Positions 1 through 13,600 of a stretch of DNA of 64,000 nucleotides are shown here, one piece after another. How positions within the stretch are numbered: position 1 is the first letter of the stretch; each line of letters begins with the position of its first letter. This DNA is from Sipunculus nudus. Taxonomy: Eukaryota > Annelida > Sipuncula > Golfingiida > Sipunculidae. Position numbers and translations under genes: made by a program. The DNA lies in contig CM049315.1 of the NCBI GenBank assembly GCA_026874595.1, positions 36,226,164 to 36,290,163 of the forward strand, read 5' to 3'. Under the pieces are notes generated by a model. That model made no database searches and was not told the DNA's origin. It was given only the letters and a program-made list of their open reading frames with translations.

Positions 1-880
1 AATAACAAGTGTGAAAGTCATGCAACAATTTATTCATACCATAGCAAGAACATGGTGATACAAACGGATTGAAATTATATGTACAAAGGCGGACCTTGTG
101 CTACTGTAAAACAAAAGGATAACGTCTCGTAATAGTAAACGACTGAAAAATATCACAGTCTCAATACCTAATTACAAATACATGTATATAAATGTCAGGT
201 GTCTTAAACTATTATTATGTTATTTTATAATATGTTGATGTTGAGATACTGCATCTCATGCTATTCAGTCATCAATTCACATATTTATTCTGGAAAAAAA
301 ACATCATTTACAGTAAAGTTATCTTGAATCATGTTTTAGTTCTTCTGTGTGGAAATACTGCCACCCAAGTTTGCAATCAAATGTGCTTATATGATCTCCA
401 AAGGAATTATCCAGTACGTACTTTATTCTCTGAATCAACACAACAGGGCGCTGCGATGCAGTATTTAAGGATAAGGGACATTTTTAAGTACCCGGTTACA
501 TATACATGTCCATGGAACTATTCAAAACTTGTTTGCCAATAAAACTGTTAAAATATTATATATTTTTGTATGTCATCTCATATATCAAACAAGCCAGAAA
601 ATCAAATGTCAAGCTAATATAACAAACCTTCAACATCATAAAATAAGATGTTATAATCAAGAAATTTCTTGTAATCATCTCTTTGACAGGCACATGTATC
701 AAATACTCTCTAAACTCAACATGTACGACTGATACAACTGTAAGACCACCTCAACTGAATATAATCAGTGATATATAAAAATAAAAATATCCTAAACCAT
801 ATGCACTTACAACTGAGGATCCATCTTATATACAACAGTGGTGAACAGTGCAAGTGCTTAATTATTCACAAGTATGATTT
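1..880. other. non-coding AT-rich stretch
   Basis: Only short open frames of AT-rich composition are present (the longest is about 94 codons, at 258-542). They have no recognisable domain or splice-flanked exon. I see no tRNA or known repeat end in it. Confidence 0.4.
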
Positions 881-1133
881 AGGCCCAAAAAAAATAAATG
901 GTATGGTTCTCAGGCACCGCTCGCATCAATTTTAAACCCCCGCATCATAATTTTTTATTTTGTTTTTCAATAGAAACTTACCAATTTTGAACTGCAGCCG
1001 CTCGGGCATTTCTTTCAAGAAGATAAAATCCAACCCTTTCCTTTGTTATGTAGTGCTTTTACTTGTTAAGGAAAATAAATATGTTATTATCATGCTTTTC
1101 CCTTATCATTTGACATTTTTATCGAAACAAACC

Positions 1134-1170
<37 letters not shown>

Positions 1171-1236
1171 CGCCCGCCCGCACCGATTTCTGAAAAAAAA
1201 GTGCCAGAGAACCATACCTCTTTTTTATTTTGGCCT
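881..1236. mobile_element. MITE family 1, copy 1 (TIR AGGCC...AAATAAA..GGTATGG)
   Basis: The left end (AGGCCCAAAAAAAATAAATG, then GTATGGTTCTCAGGCACC) is an inverted copy of the right end (GTGCCAGAGAACCATAC ... TTTATTTTGGCCTT). The interior contains a poly-A run at 1141-1170. A second copy lies at 8135-8471. It is a non-autonomous element with about 38-bp terminal inverted repeats and no coding capacity. The superfamily was not resolved because the target duplication is unclear. Confidence 0.7.
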
Positions 1237-1344
1237 TATAATCTTTTTACCTATTTAAGTGTGTTCCTTCTATACTTAAGTATGACCAAACAACAGAAAC
1301 ATTTTGCATCAGCTCATCGGCCCATTGTGAAAATAGAAACATAC

Positions 1345-1422
1345 CTCATAATAAGTCACCTCATACACATCTGACGCAGTGGTTACCTTCACCTCCTCCG
1401 CGCACCCTGTGTAATAACCGTC
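1345..1422 (-). CDS. candidate internal exon, unknown gene (Tudor-like strand pattern)
   Basis: A 78-bp, phase 0-0 segment ends GAG|GTATGT and reads DGYYTGCAEEVKV followed by TTASDVYEVTYYE. It is a GC-rich island in AT-rich DNA and has protein-like composition. The pattern of aromatic and hydrophobic residues (GYYxG.xEEV...DVYEVxYY) resembles the beta strands of Tudor or SH3-like chromatin-reader folds; this is inference from pattern only. The acceptor (AAAGAGAG|) has a poor pyrimidine tract, and no adjoining exon was found. It lies 3' of the TMEM272-like stop on the same strand, so it would belong to another gene that continues off the left edge. Confidence 0.35.
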
Positions 1423-4400
1423 CTCTCTTTAAACCTTACGCGATACAGTCTCCATGCAGGCATGAACGATCATATTTTTCATAAAGGTACACACATACAA
1501 GCAAGTCAACATTCATAACATCAGATCAAGTTTTCAATATTCTCCATGCTTGTATATTTCAAAGGAAAGAAACTGAAAATGTGGGCATTTCAAACTGCTC
1601 CTGAAAAGTTGAGCCTTAAACTGCATTTTTTTTTACTGATAACTGAGACAAACATATAAATCCATATTGGCACTTACTGCATCATATATTAAAACTGAGA
1701 ACTTTGGTTATTATTAAGAATAAAAATTATCTACAGTTTTCTACAAATGCATTAACCGATTCAAAGAAAATTAACATTTTACTTACAAAATTGAAACTAC
1801 ATAAACATCAGTGTGTATTTGCTGATGATTTTATTTGAGACATTTAATCATTTCATTTAAGACATTTTTGTAAACTTATTAAGACCTACAGGTAATGCTT
1901 TGTGTTGATTAAGATTTGAGTTAATGATAGATAAATAATGACCAAACCATTACCAAGATTTTTTTTTATATTTGTTAAGATTATCTACCTGAACACTTAT
2001 CTGCAGCAGCAAGTTAAGTTTTTTTTACATTACACAATATCAAAAGTTCCACATACAAGAAAAACATAGATTAAATATATTTATAAAAATCAGATGACAA
2101 TTGATGAATCACACAGCAATAAAGCACCATGCAATATCCAAAGTGAGTGGGATAGTAACAGAACACAATTAATAATGTTTGGTTTAAGTTTTACCTACAT
2201 AGATTTGACTTACTGAGTATTCACTTTCTCTTACATTTCAATATAGAAATATCAGTATATCTCATTATACATAAAATTCCAGATATCTCTACAAATCATC
2301 ACAGTTTCTTTCCGCTCTTATACATACCATTTCAACAGATTTGTAGAATTCTATGCAGCATAAAAAAATGTGAACAACATCACAGAGAGGTTACAAGATA
2401 CCATACTATGTAGATACCATAGCTGTGTTTAAATTATCCCTGTTATATTAATGTTTTGGCCATTTTTATATCTTTTAATGATGCTAAAATACAATCCTGC
2501 CCTAAAGATCTTTTCTTGGTATTGTTCATTTCTAGTTCACCAGTTAAACACCAGATGTCAGTTAGGGTTAATTCAGGTACATTGATACAGATATATATAT
2601 GTCAATAACAATCTCAAAAACTCAAAACACATAAACAAATAAATGTTACACTTGACTATATGCCAGTATATGTGTTTGAATGTTTGTGAAAGAAAAACTG
2701 TGCATTCATGCACATGTGTGTGAGAAGAATTTATTATGTTTTATGTCTAAGTGATTGTATTGTTACATCAGCTCCCACCCCTGAAAGTAAATGCAGTTTC
2801 AGTACATGTTTCAGTGGGTGATGAACCGAGAAGGGCTACTATGATTTCTTTGATCAAAAGCTCAAAAGGAAATATGAAAATGATATTTAAGCCAGGAAAA
2901 TATCACACTGGAACTTGAACATGCAAACCACAAGTATCAAAATATATGGAAAGTCCGATATCACCAAAATGCAAAAATGAATGTAAAAGACTGAAGAAAC
3001 TTGTTCTTATATACCACATTTTGATTATATTCATAACGATTAAAAACAAATGAATTATATAAAGTATATACCATGCTCTATAACTTTTGGGTAATGAGAC
3101 ACAACCTCAGCTTCCTCTAAGCACTGGAGTACATGTACGGGTAATTACTGTTAGGTTAACTTCAAAGTCAATAAGAATATAAAGGAATAAAAGAATCATT
3201 TCAACATGAGAAGTTACTTTCATGAACTTTTCAATTTTGAAGCTGAACATTAATAGAATACATAGAGGTAACAGATCAGGAATCCTATACAACATTCCAA
3301 CAGCCCATCACACCTAATTTTTCATGATGTTTCTTTCAAATTTTATGTTGTTAGCAACCAAATTCAGCTCTTATCACAGCAGGTAATGTAATAATTTATG
3401 ATGATTTTAAAAGTAAGCAATAAAAGTGTACATAGAAAAGATACATGCACGGATGATACAAAGGTTATGTGGACTTTATCTCTGTGAATCATCAAATTGA
3501 CCATCTATAAGGCCATATCCATGTTTGATTTACATTTATATCAGATTAAACTAAACTACTTAATTGTATGTCTCGAAGAAGTATGCTTTGTGTCTGCACT
3601 GTCATTCACTTTACAATAGCTTAAATAGGTTTATTCAATAAAATGTGCGATTGCTGTCAGCACTTGGTTGTTAATCCCATTTACTGCATGTGCTGTAAAA
3701 ATGTGATGTTTTGGGGGAAGGATTAGGTCAAATTGTAGCAAAACTGGCCTCATGGAGACTAGAGACAGATTGTCCTGTATGCAAAAGGAACCGTATACAG
3801 TAAACCGTACTAAAGTGAACCAAACTACTGTAGACAGCCTTTTAAACTGACAACAGTGAACTGAACTGATGTGGATTAATGGTCTAGTGCCGACAAGTTG
3901 AAGAGTAAACCGATTCTTGATGCAAATTATTTGCCGATGCAGACAGGGCTAAGGATCATCAGCTTAGGCCATCCATAAAATATCACAATACAATATATGT
4001 TTGGTTACATATCATGATTATTCATTTTCTGGAAAATATAAAGGGATGGTATTACTATGCTGTTAGATAACTGCCACACTGTTTAACTTTTAGTTGCCTG
4101 ATAATTATCGTTTTCATTATATTAATGAAGCTTAAAGTGCATATTCTTTGATTTTGATTTAGTCTTTATGCTTAGTTTTAACCAGGTCAATATTACGTAG
4201 GTGGCATTACAACTTATAAGAATTTTAACCTAAATTTTTTGTAATTTTATTTGTTATTTTATTTTATCTATGTGATGTGCATTTGAACATTACAAAGTAA
4301 TTGAAAATATACCATATAAGAAACATATTATTCTTATTATTACTCATCACAAAAAAAGGTGGACAGGGAGATTAGAAAGGAGCATAGAAAAAGAAAACTA

Positions 4401-4460
4401 TGTCAGCAGGCCACAGCAGACTTTGGCTATACAAAGTTTGTTGATATCCAGCTCTGGTGT
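1423..4460. other. non-coding AT-rich stretch 3' of the TMEM272-like gene
   Basis: The stretch includes the likely 3' UTR and downstream flank of the minus-strand gene. No further exon-like or repeat structure was recognised. A 62-codon minus-strand open frame at 3107-3295 has no recognisable motif. Confidence 0.4.
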
Positions 4461-4651
4461 CTATTTACTGCCCCCAGCAGCAGCCCCAGCACACACAGCA
4501 CAGCACATACAGAAACAGCTCAGACCAATCAGGATGTATGTGGCTGTGGTGATCCAGAAGGCAAAAAAGTACAGCGTCGGGTCACAATAGTTTGCTCCGA
4601 GTGGATTTGAAGTGTTAACATAGCTATACACACGGTAGATCCACACATTAC
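4461..4651 (-). CDS. TMEM272-like gene, terminal coding exon with stop
   Basis: After a TTTTCAG acceptor the exon reads (G)NVWIYRVYSYVNTSNP, then GANYCDPTLYFFAFWITT and ATYILIGLSCFCMCCAVC, and ends in AGAAAGGSK and a TAG at 4461-4463. It supplies the fourth membrane segment and a cysteine-rich, small-residue tail. AATAAA hexamers on the minus strand at about 4247-4263, roughly 200 bp past the stop, are candidate poly(A) signals, but the region is AT-rich so this is weak. Confidence 0.88.
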
Positions 4652-7600
4652 CTGAAAATAAAAATTATATTTCCAATGACAATTAAAAGCTCAATTGTTC
4701 ATTTAACAAAAAAGGCATTTATAGAAAATATTATATGAAATATATTTCTTATATGGATAGAATGACAGTATTTACTATGCCTCAATGAGATGTTGATTGT
4801 TTTTAATTTTAGTAAATATGGCAGTCATTTGAATGAAAACAATAGCACTGCATAAAGCTGGTTATATATAAAGCTTAAAATACTCTAGGGAAGAAATTAA
4901 TTCAAATGCAAGATGTGATAAACAAACCAATGTGTAAATACAATATCTGTCACAAAAAATAAGATAACCCTGGTTTGCTAAATTAAAGCAGTCAATCATG
5001 AACAACCATGGGAGACAAACTTTTGTAGGAAGAAATTAAAACTAGATGTGTCGGAACGACACGAATGCCCCCGCCTGGGGCAAATTAGAAACATTTGTTA
5101 AATTTTGTAAAATTTTTTAAGTTCAGGAGGTGTTGTATGGTCAAAAGTAGGTCAACAAGGGCAAAATGCAAACTTGATTTGTAACGGGTTATTATCAAGC
5201 AACACACCAAAAATCAGGCCATTATCTGCAGGCATTGTGAAAAAAGTCCATACATGTGCATTTTACATAAAAATTTCTGTCTTTCATGAAATTTTCTATG
5301 TTCAGGATCTGTCATATGGTCAAAAATAGGAGCCGTAAAACGTTAAAAGTAGGTCCACTGGGACAAAACGAGAACTTGATCTGTAACTGGTCTATATCTG
5401 CCCACACACCAAAAATCAGGACAATATCTGTAGGCATTGTGAAAAAAAGTCCGTACATGTGTATTTGTCATGAAAATTTCTATTTTTCATGAAATTTTCT
5501 AAGTTTAGGAGCCGTAAAACGGTCAAAAGTAGGTCAACTGCCACGAAACGCAAACTCGATCTGTAACTGGTCATTATCTGCCCACACACCAAAAATCAGG
5601 CCAATATCTCCAGGCACTGCGAAAAAAAAAGTCCATACATGTGTATTTGTCATGAAAATTTCTATTTTTCAAGAAATTTTCAAAGTTTAGGAGCCGCAAA
5701 ACAGTCAAAAATAGGTCAACTGCCACGAAATGTGAACTTGATCTGTAACTTGTCATTATCTGCCCACACACAAAAAATCAGGCCAATATCTCCAGGCATT
5801 GCGAAAAAAAGTCTGTACATGTGTATTTGTCATGAAAATTTCTATTTTTCATGAAATTTTCTAAGTTTAGGAGCCGTAAAACGGTCAAAAGTAGGTCAAC
5901 TGCAAAGAAACGCGAACTCGATCTGTAACTGGTCATTATCTGCCCACACACCAAAAATCAGGCCAATATCTGCAGGCATTGCAAAGAAAAGTCTGTACAA
6001 CTGTTTGATTTCAGAATGACGGAATGACGGAATGACATAAGGACAGACATGGGTAAAACTATATGCCCCGGCCACTTTGTGGCGGGGGCATAAAAATCAT
6101 GAACAGACATTTATCCATGCGCTAAGAAAATATTTACAAATTTTTAACACATGGCAATTATCATTAGAAAGTAAATAAATACTTAAAGACTGGTCTGTTC
6201 TCCATGGTATAACAGGATAAACAAGGGCACCACAAAGCGGAGCATCCCTTCACATGGGAGCATAATGATATGGGGTGTATTACGCAAGTGTTAAAATGAG
6301 GAGGGGAGGTGTGTGAGCTTGAGCTTTGACTCAATAAGTTGTACGTGTATGGGTGGGTGAGGCATATGTGAAGGAGAAAGCTTAAGATCAAATGATTTGG
6401 CTTAAAATTGATCAATAAGGTATATTGAGACGGATGGGAAGATAGACAGGAAGACGGATGTACAAACATAGGAGGTAGTATATCTGCTGTTGCAAATTTG
6501 TTATGAGGGGATAATAACATATTGGGCTAGCAACTCAATTAACGTGAGAACGATTGGGTCCAGTTGAAAAAAGCATATGGCACAAGGGCACTGCAAAGTG
6601 GAGCATGACGTAGCAGTTGGGGTATAATGTGAAATATTTGATTGCATTATTACCTTTGATAAATGGCTTGGTAGACTGGATTTTTTATGTCAGGCATCAC
6701 TGTGAGTAGTTTTAGGTGCCAGGTATACTGCACAGTGGTCCGAGTAATAACAATGGAGAGTGCCTGTGGTATGTACATCTATGTGTTGGTGTAGATATGA
6801 TCCAAGAGGCCCCCATTTTTGTGAGTGACACTTGTGACATTCTGCTTAAATCCAGTTTCTTCTGGGCATTTCAGAAAGAAGTTTTGTTGAGACCTGTATT
6901 GAAGTCTCCAAATATAATTGTTGGGCCAGGTGGAAGTAACGTTAGTTGTTGATTCATGGCTATATTGAGAGTTGTAGATGAAGCATGTGGAGGTAAGTAG
7001 CAAGTCAATACCATAGTTTTTTTTTCAAACTGAAGTGCAAGTGGTTCTATAAAAGTGTTTGGAAGCTCAATTTGAAGTGTGCGCATACAGTGGAGATGAT
7101 TTTTTGTAAAAACTGCTATACCATGTTTTGTTTCTTTTGCAAATGATGAATACTTACAGATCAAGGCATGCTGAGCTTACATAAGTTTCTGTCAAGGCAA
7201 TAAAATCAGAAGCAAGGAGTGCTTTATCAGATTGGAGGTCTAGTTTGTGAGCTTTGAAAGATCTGATGTTGAGATGTAGTAGAATGTGATCATATGATTG
7301 ACGGATATGTAAAATGTGTGGAGTCCAGGAAAGAGCTCTTGAGCAGTGCAAGCGGACCATTTCAGTGAGAGCTTGTTTGTTGACCTCTATTTTGTTTTTG
7401 TCAAAGGTTTACGTCAAAAGGTTTTGCTTAAAATGGGTCCACAAGCTTATTCAAGAAGTGGGTGCTTTGGTTGTGACCTTTGACCCTGTGACCTCTAAAC
7501 CAATAGGTTACTTTATCTATGGGTGGGTGAGCCATATGTGCGAGATGAAAGGTTTAGGTCAAACGGTTTTGCTTAAAATGGGTCCACAAGCTTTTTCAAG

Positions 7601-10600
7601 AAGTGGGTGCTGTGGCTGTGACCTTTGACCCTGTGACCTCAAAACCAATAGGTTACTTTATCTATGGGTGGGTGAGCCATATGTGCGAGATGAAAGGTTT
7701 AGGTCAAACGGTTTTGCTTAAAATGGGTCCACAAGCTTTTTCAAGAAGTGGGTGCTGTGGCCATTAGGGCCCTGCGTGGGCTGAAAAACTGAACCCGCAC
7801 CCGCCCCGCATCTTGCCCTGTCAGCCTGCAGCCCGCCCCACAATCAAAGAAAAAAATTTAGCCTGCCCTGCCCCACAGTTACTTTGTTTCTTTCAGCCTG
7901 CCCCGCAAAATTTTCTTTCAGCCCGCACCCGCCCCACCCCGCATTTTTCAAATGTCTAGCCCGCAGTCCAGCCCGCAAAATAATTCTTTTAAAAGTTTTC
8001 TGATCCAAAGGTTTACATATCAAGAATATTTTACAGCACATATATAAGCCACGCTTATCATTAATATATTTATTATGTTTCATGATTGGAATGGAAAATT
8101 GATTTTAATACGTTTTGCAATAATTCAAACCATAAAGCCAAAAAAAATAAAAGGTATGGTTCTCAGGCACCGCCTGCATCAATTTTAAACCCCCGCATCA
8201 AACATTTTTATTCTGATTTTCAATAAAAACTTTCCAATTTTGAGCTGCTGCCGCTCTGACATTTCTTTCAAGAAGATAAAACCATACAATTTCCTTTGTT
8301 TTGTAGTGCTTTTACTTGTTTAGCTAAATAAAACTGTTATTTTCATGCTTTTCCCTTATCATTTGACATTTTTATCAAAACATACCAACAAATTTAAAAT
8401 AAAAAAGCGCCCTCCCGCATTGATTTCTGAAAAAAGGTGCCTGAGAACCATACTTTTTTTTATTTTGGCCTAATTCATGAAATATTTTTAAAGGCATGTT
8501 TGATTGGTTAAATGGATTTAATATATACATAATAATTTAACAAACCTTAAATATTTTCTAATATTTTACAGGGGAAATAAACAAACCATTGATTTATTGT
8601 GTCTGTTTCTACTTCAATTTATAAAAAAAAATAAAGAAAAAAAATAAATTTCCTTAAAGTAAGTGTACCCAAAGTTACCCTTTGGAATGGTATAGGCTAA
8701 TCACAAGCCACCAAACTACTGAGGTGTGTTGCATGGTTAAAATCTTTTCAGTCATAATCTGCTAATTAGCTGAAATTGAGACTAATTAGAAGGTCAAGGG
8801 AGTAAAGGGGTGATCTGACCTATGTGGCTTTAGGGTCAGTATGTTCATTGAGAAAGACATGACCAGAGCAGTGTTTCTTATAGTAGTTTTCACCACCTTA
8901 TGGAGTGCCCAAACAGGGATTTGACCAGCCAGTGGTCAATGTCAGTTACAAAAAGACAGCACATGGAGTTACAATTAGATAAGGAGTCCACCTTAGGCTT
9001 TGTGGAGTTCTTTGTCAATTGAGTCACCTAGAGAGCCAGCTGTAGCCACACACTGTCTATTACAAGATCAAAGGTAATCAAGCCCTTGCTTCTCTCCCAG
9101 TCATATTATGTAATATGTGAGACCTGACACAAGTACTGGCTTACAGTCCATATACAACATCGATCAAGGTAACTTTATACAAAGTTATGACTAGCTTCCA
9201 CTGCAAGGAGAATTGTTTAAAATCTAAATTTCAGATTAATGATGCATCATCTATTTTGTATAATAAATTGAAGTTATACCTTGAAAAGACACATATGCAT
9301 ATGTTGTTACAACTGTCAGTCAGTGTAAGGGGTTAACAGGAATAAATTAAAATTTATAAACATTTATCTTTTCATATTACTATTTTTACAGCATGCACCT
9401 GAAAACATTTTATACAAAATTATCAATGTCTTAGAATGAAAGTTTTCTTATGAATAATTATATATTCATGTTCTACTGAACTGCCAGATCATCAACCCGC
9501 AGCCCGCCCCACTCTGCACAGACTTTATTTTGGCCCGCCCCGACCCCCCCCCCCCCCCCCCCCCGCCCCTGCACTTTCATAGATGTAGCCCGCCCCGCCC
9601 CGGCCCGTTAAGAATCCTGTGCATGGGGCCCGCAGGTTACGGGCCCCCCCGGGCTGAGGGTTGAAACCCGCCCCGCGCAGGGCCCTAGTGGCCGTGACCT
9701 TTGACCCTGTGACCTCAAAATTGATAGGTTTCTTCATCCATGGGTGTGTGAGCCATATGTGTGAGATGAAAGGTTTACGTCAAACGGTTTTGCTTAAAAT
9801 GGGTCCACAAGCTTTTTAAGGAAGTGAGTGCTGTGGCCGTGACCTTTGACCCAGTGACCTCAAAATCAATAGGTTTCTTCATCCATGGGTAGGAAAGCCA
9901 TATATGCGAGATGAAAGGTTTTGGGCAAACAGTTTGGCTTGAAATTGATCCACAAAGCAATTTCAGACAGACAGAAGGATGGACGGACGCACAAACGGAG
10001 GCGTTACCATATCCCTTTCACAACTTTGTTGCGAGGCAAAGTTGCGAGGGGATAATAAGGTGACTAGAGGCATTGTCAAAAAGTGAGAAAATATGATATT
10101 TCCTTATTAGGATATTTCCAAGAGTTTTCCATTATACTTGTACTGCAACTCAAATGTAGTCAGTAGACCTCATGTGGCACAGGCCACGCAACCCCTTCTG
10201 AATATTACTATTATTAATAAATTACTATTAACAGGAAAGAATCTCTATACCTCATCTTCTAACATTTAATCATTCTGTCCCTCATCTGCTAACACTTGAT
10301 CATTCTATCTCTTATCTTCCACCACTTGATCATTCGATCTCTTATCTATTTACACTTGATAATAATATCCCTTATTTTCTAACACTTGATTAATCTATCC
10401 CTCATCTTGTAACACTTGATTGTTCTATCCCTCATCTTCTAACACTTGATTGTTCTAACCCTCATCTTCTAACATTTGATCATTTTATCCCTCATCTTCC
10501 ACCACTTGATCATTCGATCTCTTATCGATTTACACTTGATAATTCTATCCCTTATTTTCTAACACTTGATTGTTCTACCCCTCATCTTGTAACACTTGAT

Positions 10601-13600
10601 TGTTCAATCCCTCATCTTCTTTCACTTGTTTGTTCTAATCCTCATCTTCTAACGTTTGATCATTTTATTCCTCATCTTCTAACACTTGATCATTCTATCT
10701 CTTATCTTCTAACACTTGATCGTTCTGTCCCTCATCTTCTAACACTTGATCGTTCTATCCCTCATCTTCTAACACTTGATTGTTTTTATTCCTCATCTTC
10801 AAACACTTGATAATTCTATCTCTTATTTTCTAACATTTGATCATTCTATCCCTCATCTTCTTACACTTGATCGTTCTATCCCTCATCTTCTAACACTTGA
10901 TCGTTTTATCCCTCATCTTCTAACACTTGATCGTTCTATCCCTCATCTTCTTACACTTGATCATTCTATCCCTAATCCTCTAACACTTGATCTTTCTATA
11001 CCTCATCTTCTTACACTTGATCATTCTATCCCTCATGTTCTAACACTTGCTCATTCTATCCCTCATCCTCTAACACTTGATCGTTCTATCCCTCATCTTC
11101 TAACACCTGATCATTCTATCCCTCATGTTCTAACACTTGCTCATTCTATCCCTCATCCTCTAACACTTGATCTTTCTATACCTCATCTTCTAACACTTGA
11201 TCATTCTATCTCTTATCTTCTTACACTTGATAATTCTATCCCTTATTTTCTAACACTTGATCTTTCTATCCCTCATCTTCTAACACCTGATCATTCTATC
11301 CCTCATGTTCTAACACTTGCTCATTCTATCCCTCATCCTCTAACACTTGATCTTTCTATCCCTCATCTTCTAACACCTGATCGTTCTATCCATCATCTTC
11401 ATATACTTAGTTGTCCTATACCTCATCTTCTAACACTTAACCTTTCTATCCCTTATTTTCTAACACTTGATTGTTCTACCCCTCATCTTGTAACACTTGA
11501 TTGTTCTATCCCTCATCTTCTTACACTTGATTGTTCTAATCCTCATCTTCTAACGTTTGATCATTTTATTCCTCATCTTCTACTACTTGATCATTCTATC
11601 TCTTATCTTCTAACACTTGATCGTTCTGTCCCTCATCTTCTAACACTTGATCGTTCTATCCCTCATCTTCTAACACTTGATTGTTTTTATTCCTCATCTT
11701 CTAACACTTGATAATTCTATCTCTTATTTTCTAACATTTGATCGTTCTATCCCTCATCTTCTTACACTTGATCGTTCTGTCCCTCATCTTCTAACACTTG
11801 ATTGTTCTATCCCTCATCTTCTAACACTTGATTGTTTTTATTCCTCATCTTCTAACACTTGATAATTCTATCTCTTATTTTCTAACATTTGATCGTTCTA
11901 TCCCTCATCTTCTTACACTTGATCGTTCTTTCCCTCATCTTCTAACACTTGATCGTTTTATCTCTCATCTTCTAACACTTGATCTTTCTATACCTCATCT
12001 TCTTACACTTGATCATTCTATCCCTTATTTTCTAACACTTGATCGTTCTATCCCTCATCTTCTAACACCTGATCATTCTATCCCTCATGTTCTAACACTT
12101 GCTCATTCTATCCCTCATCCTCTAACACTTGATCTTTCTATCCTTCATCTTCTAACACCTGATCGTTCTATCCATCATCTTCTTATACTTACCGTAAAAT
12201 CTCCACTTAAACTGCACTTCTGATTAAAGCCGCAACCAGACTTCGCCGAAATTCCAGGTGAGACACCGCGAGAGGCTCAAATACTAAGAACCCCCCTTTA
12301 AAACCGCACCAACTTTTGCTACGGAATGATTTGACAAAAGACACAATCAAGCTATCATCTAGAAATGAACAGGCGTAGGTTGCGACTTGGCCATTCCTGC
12401 CCACATTAAAATTCCTTGGGCATATTATTTAAACACATCATAACACTTTTTTTTGCAGGGTCACTCAAGCATGAAGTTTGGGAAGACATAAGGGCTGATG
12501 AACCTCTGCCTGTTTATACAGATTTTATATTCCGTGCCGTATTCTTGTTTACTACCGATTTGTCATTATATTTTGGAAAAAAAATATTCTGCTGATCCAT
12601 TTCAAGTCATTGTATATTTTAATTCTAAAAGTAATATTTTGAAATCTTAATTTTTGATGAAAATTCCATTTTCTGGAATTACTCGGAAGATTCAAATCAT
12701 TTTCATACCGGTTACTTCGGTATTATCATCGTCACATCGTACGTTGACATCGCTCCATGTCACAATTTGCTGGTGCGTTTGAAAACATTGCTGGTCTACT
12801 AAACTAAATATCAAAGTAACTGAAGTTACCTTGTCGAGATACGCACGTATAGGAAACATGACGCTTAAAAAAGAGTGATTTTAAGGTAAAATTAAAGTGG
12901 CCAGTCCGGGTAAGCAAGTTTTTTCCTGAAGAAAGTTTCCGTGTGGGGAGCCATTTTGTCAAGGCAGTGTTCGCGCAAGGCACGATGGGACAAAATAGGT
13001 GGCTGTTCTGTTTACCACCCACAGCGTACAGCCGTTCAAAATATTCTTGGCAGAATACCAGGGCGTTTCAGCACATGGCGGCACTCAAACTTGATTTTAA
13101 AACGATCGCCTGCCATTGTGCGACTCTTTACCAAGTCAGCCTTTTATTCATTTTACGTTTGAAACAAATAATCATTGCTAAATAATGCCGCAAATGGGTT
13201 TAAAGTAGGCTTTTATTTCAATTTTGCTTGAACATGCCCAACGAAGTGGGCCGCTGTGTGTTACAGCAGGGTTGTTGTAAACGTATTATTTGGTGACAAT
13301 TACCAAGATTTTATAACAAGTTATATATCACACGAAAACTAATCAGCAATATTTAATCTATAAATAACAAATAATCGTGAATAACACATTTACACACGGC
13401 TGCCATGCATGCGAGACTGCTGCTAAGAACGGCCTTCGAAAGTTGCGATATTATTGCCCACTTGACGGCCCAAAAACGATGTCTGTCAGGAAGATATTCA
13501 GGAAACCCTTCTAGTATAAACCGCACAGTGCTTTCAGGAAATCAACCCGATTTCAAGATTTTGAATTTCTTGATTAAACCGCGGTTTTAAGTGGAGATTT

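Noticed and set aside
6164-6520. 118-codon minus-strand frame
   Set aside because: It overlaps a diverged family A terminus; the sequence is Ser/His/Leu-rich without domain signatures.
10776-11711. 311-codon open frame with decapeptide repeats as a protein gene
   Set aside because: It is the product of a 30-bp minisatellite whose unit length keeps one frame open. It lies in an intron of an opposite-strand gene, begins at a non-ATG codon and merges with further broken frames of the same array.
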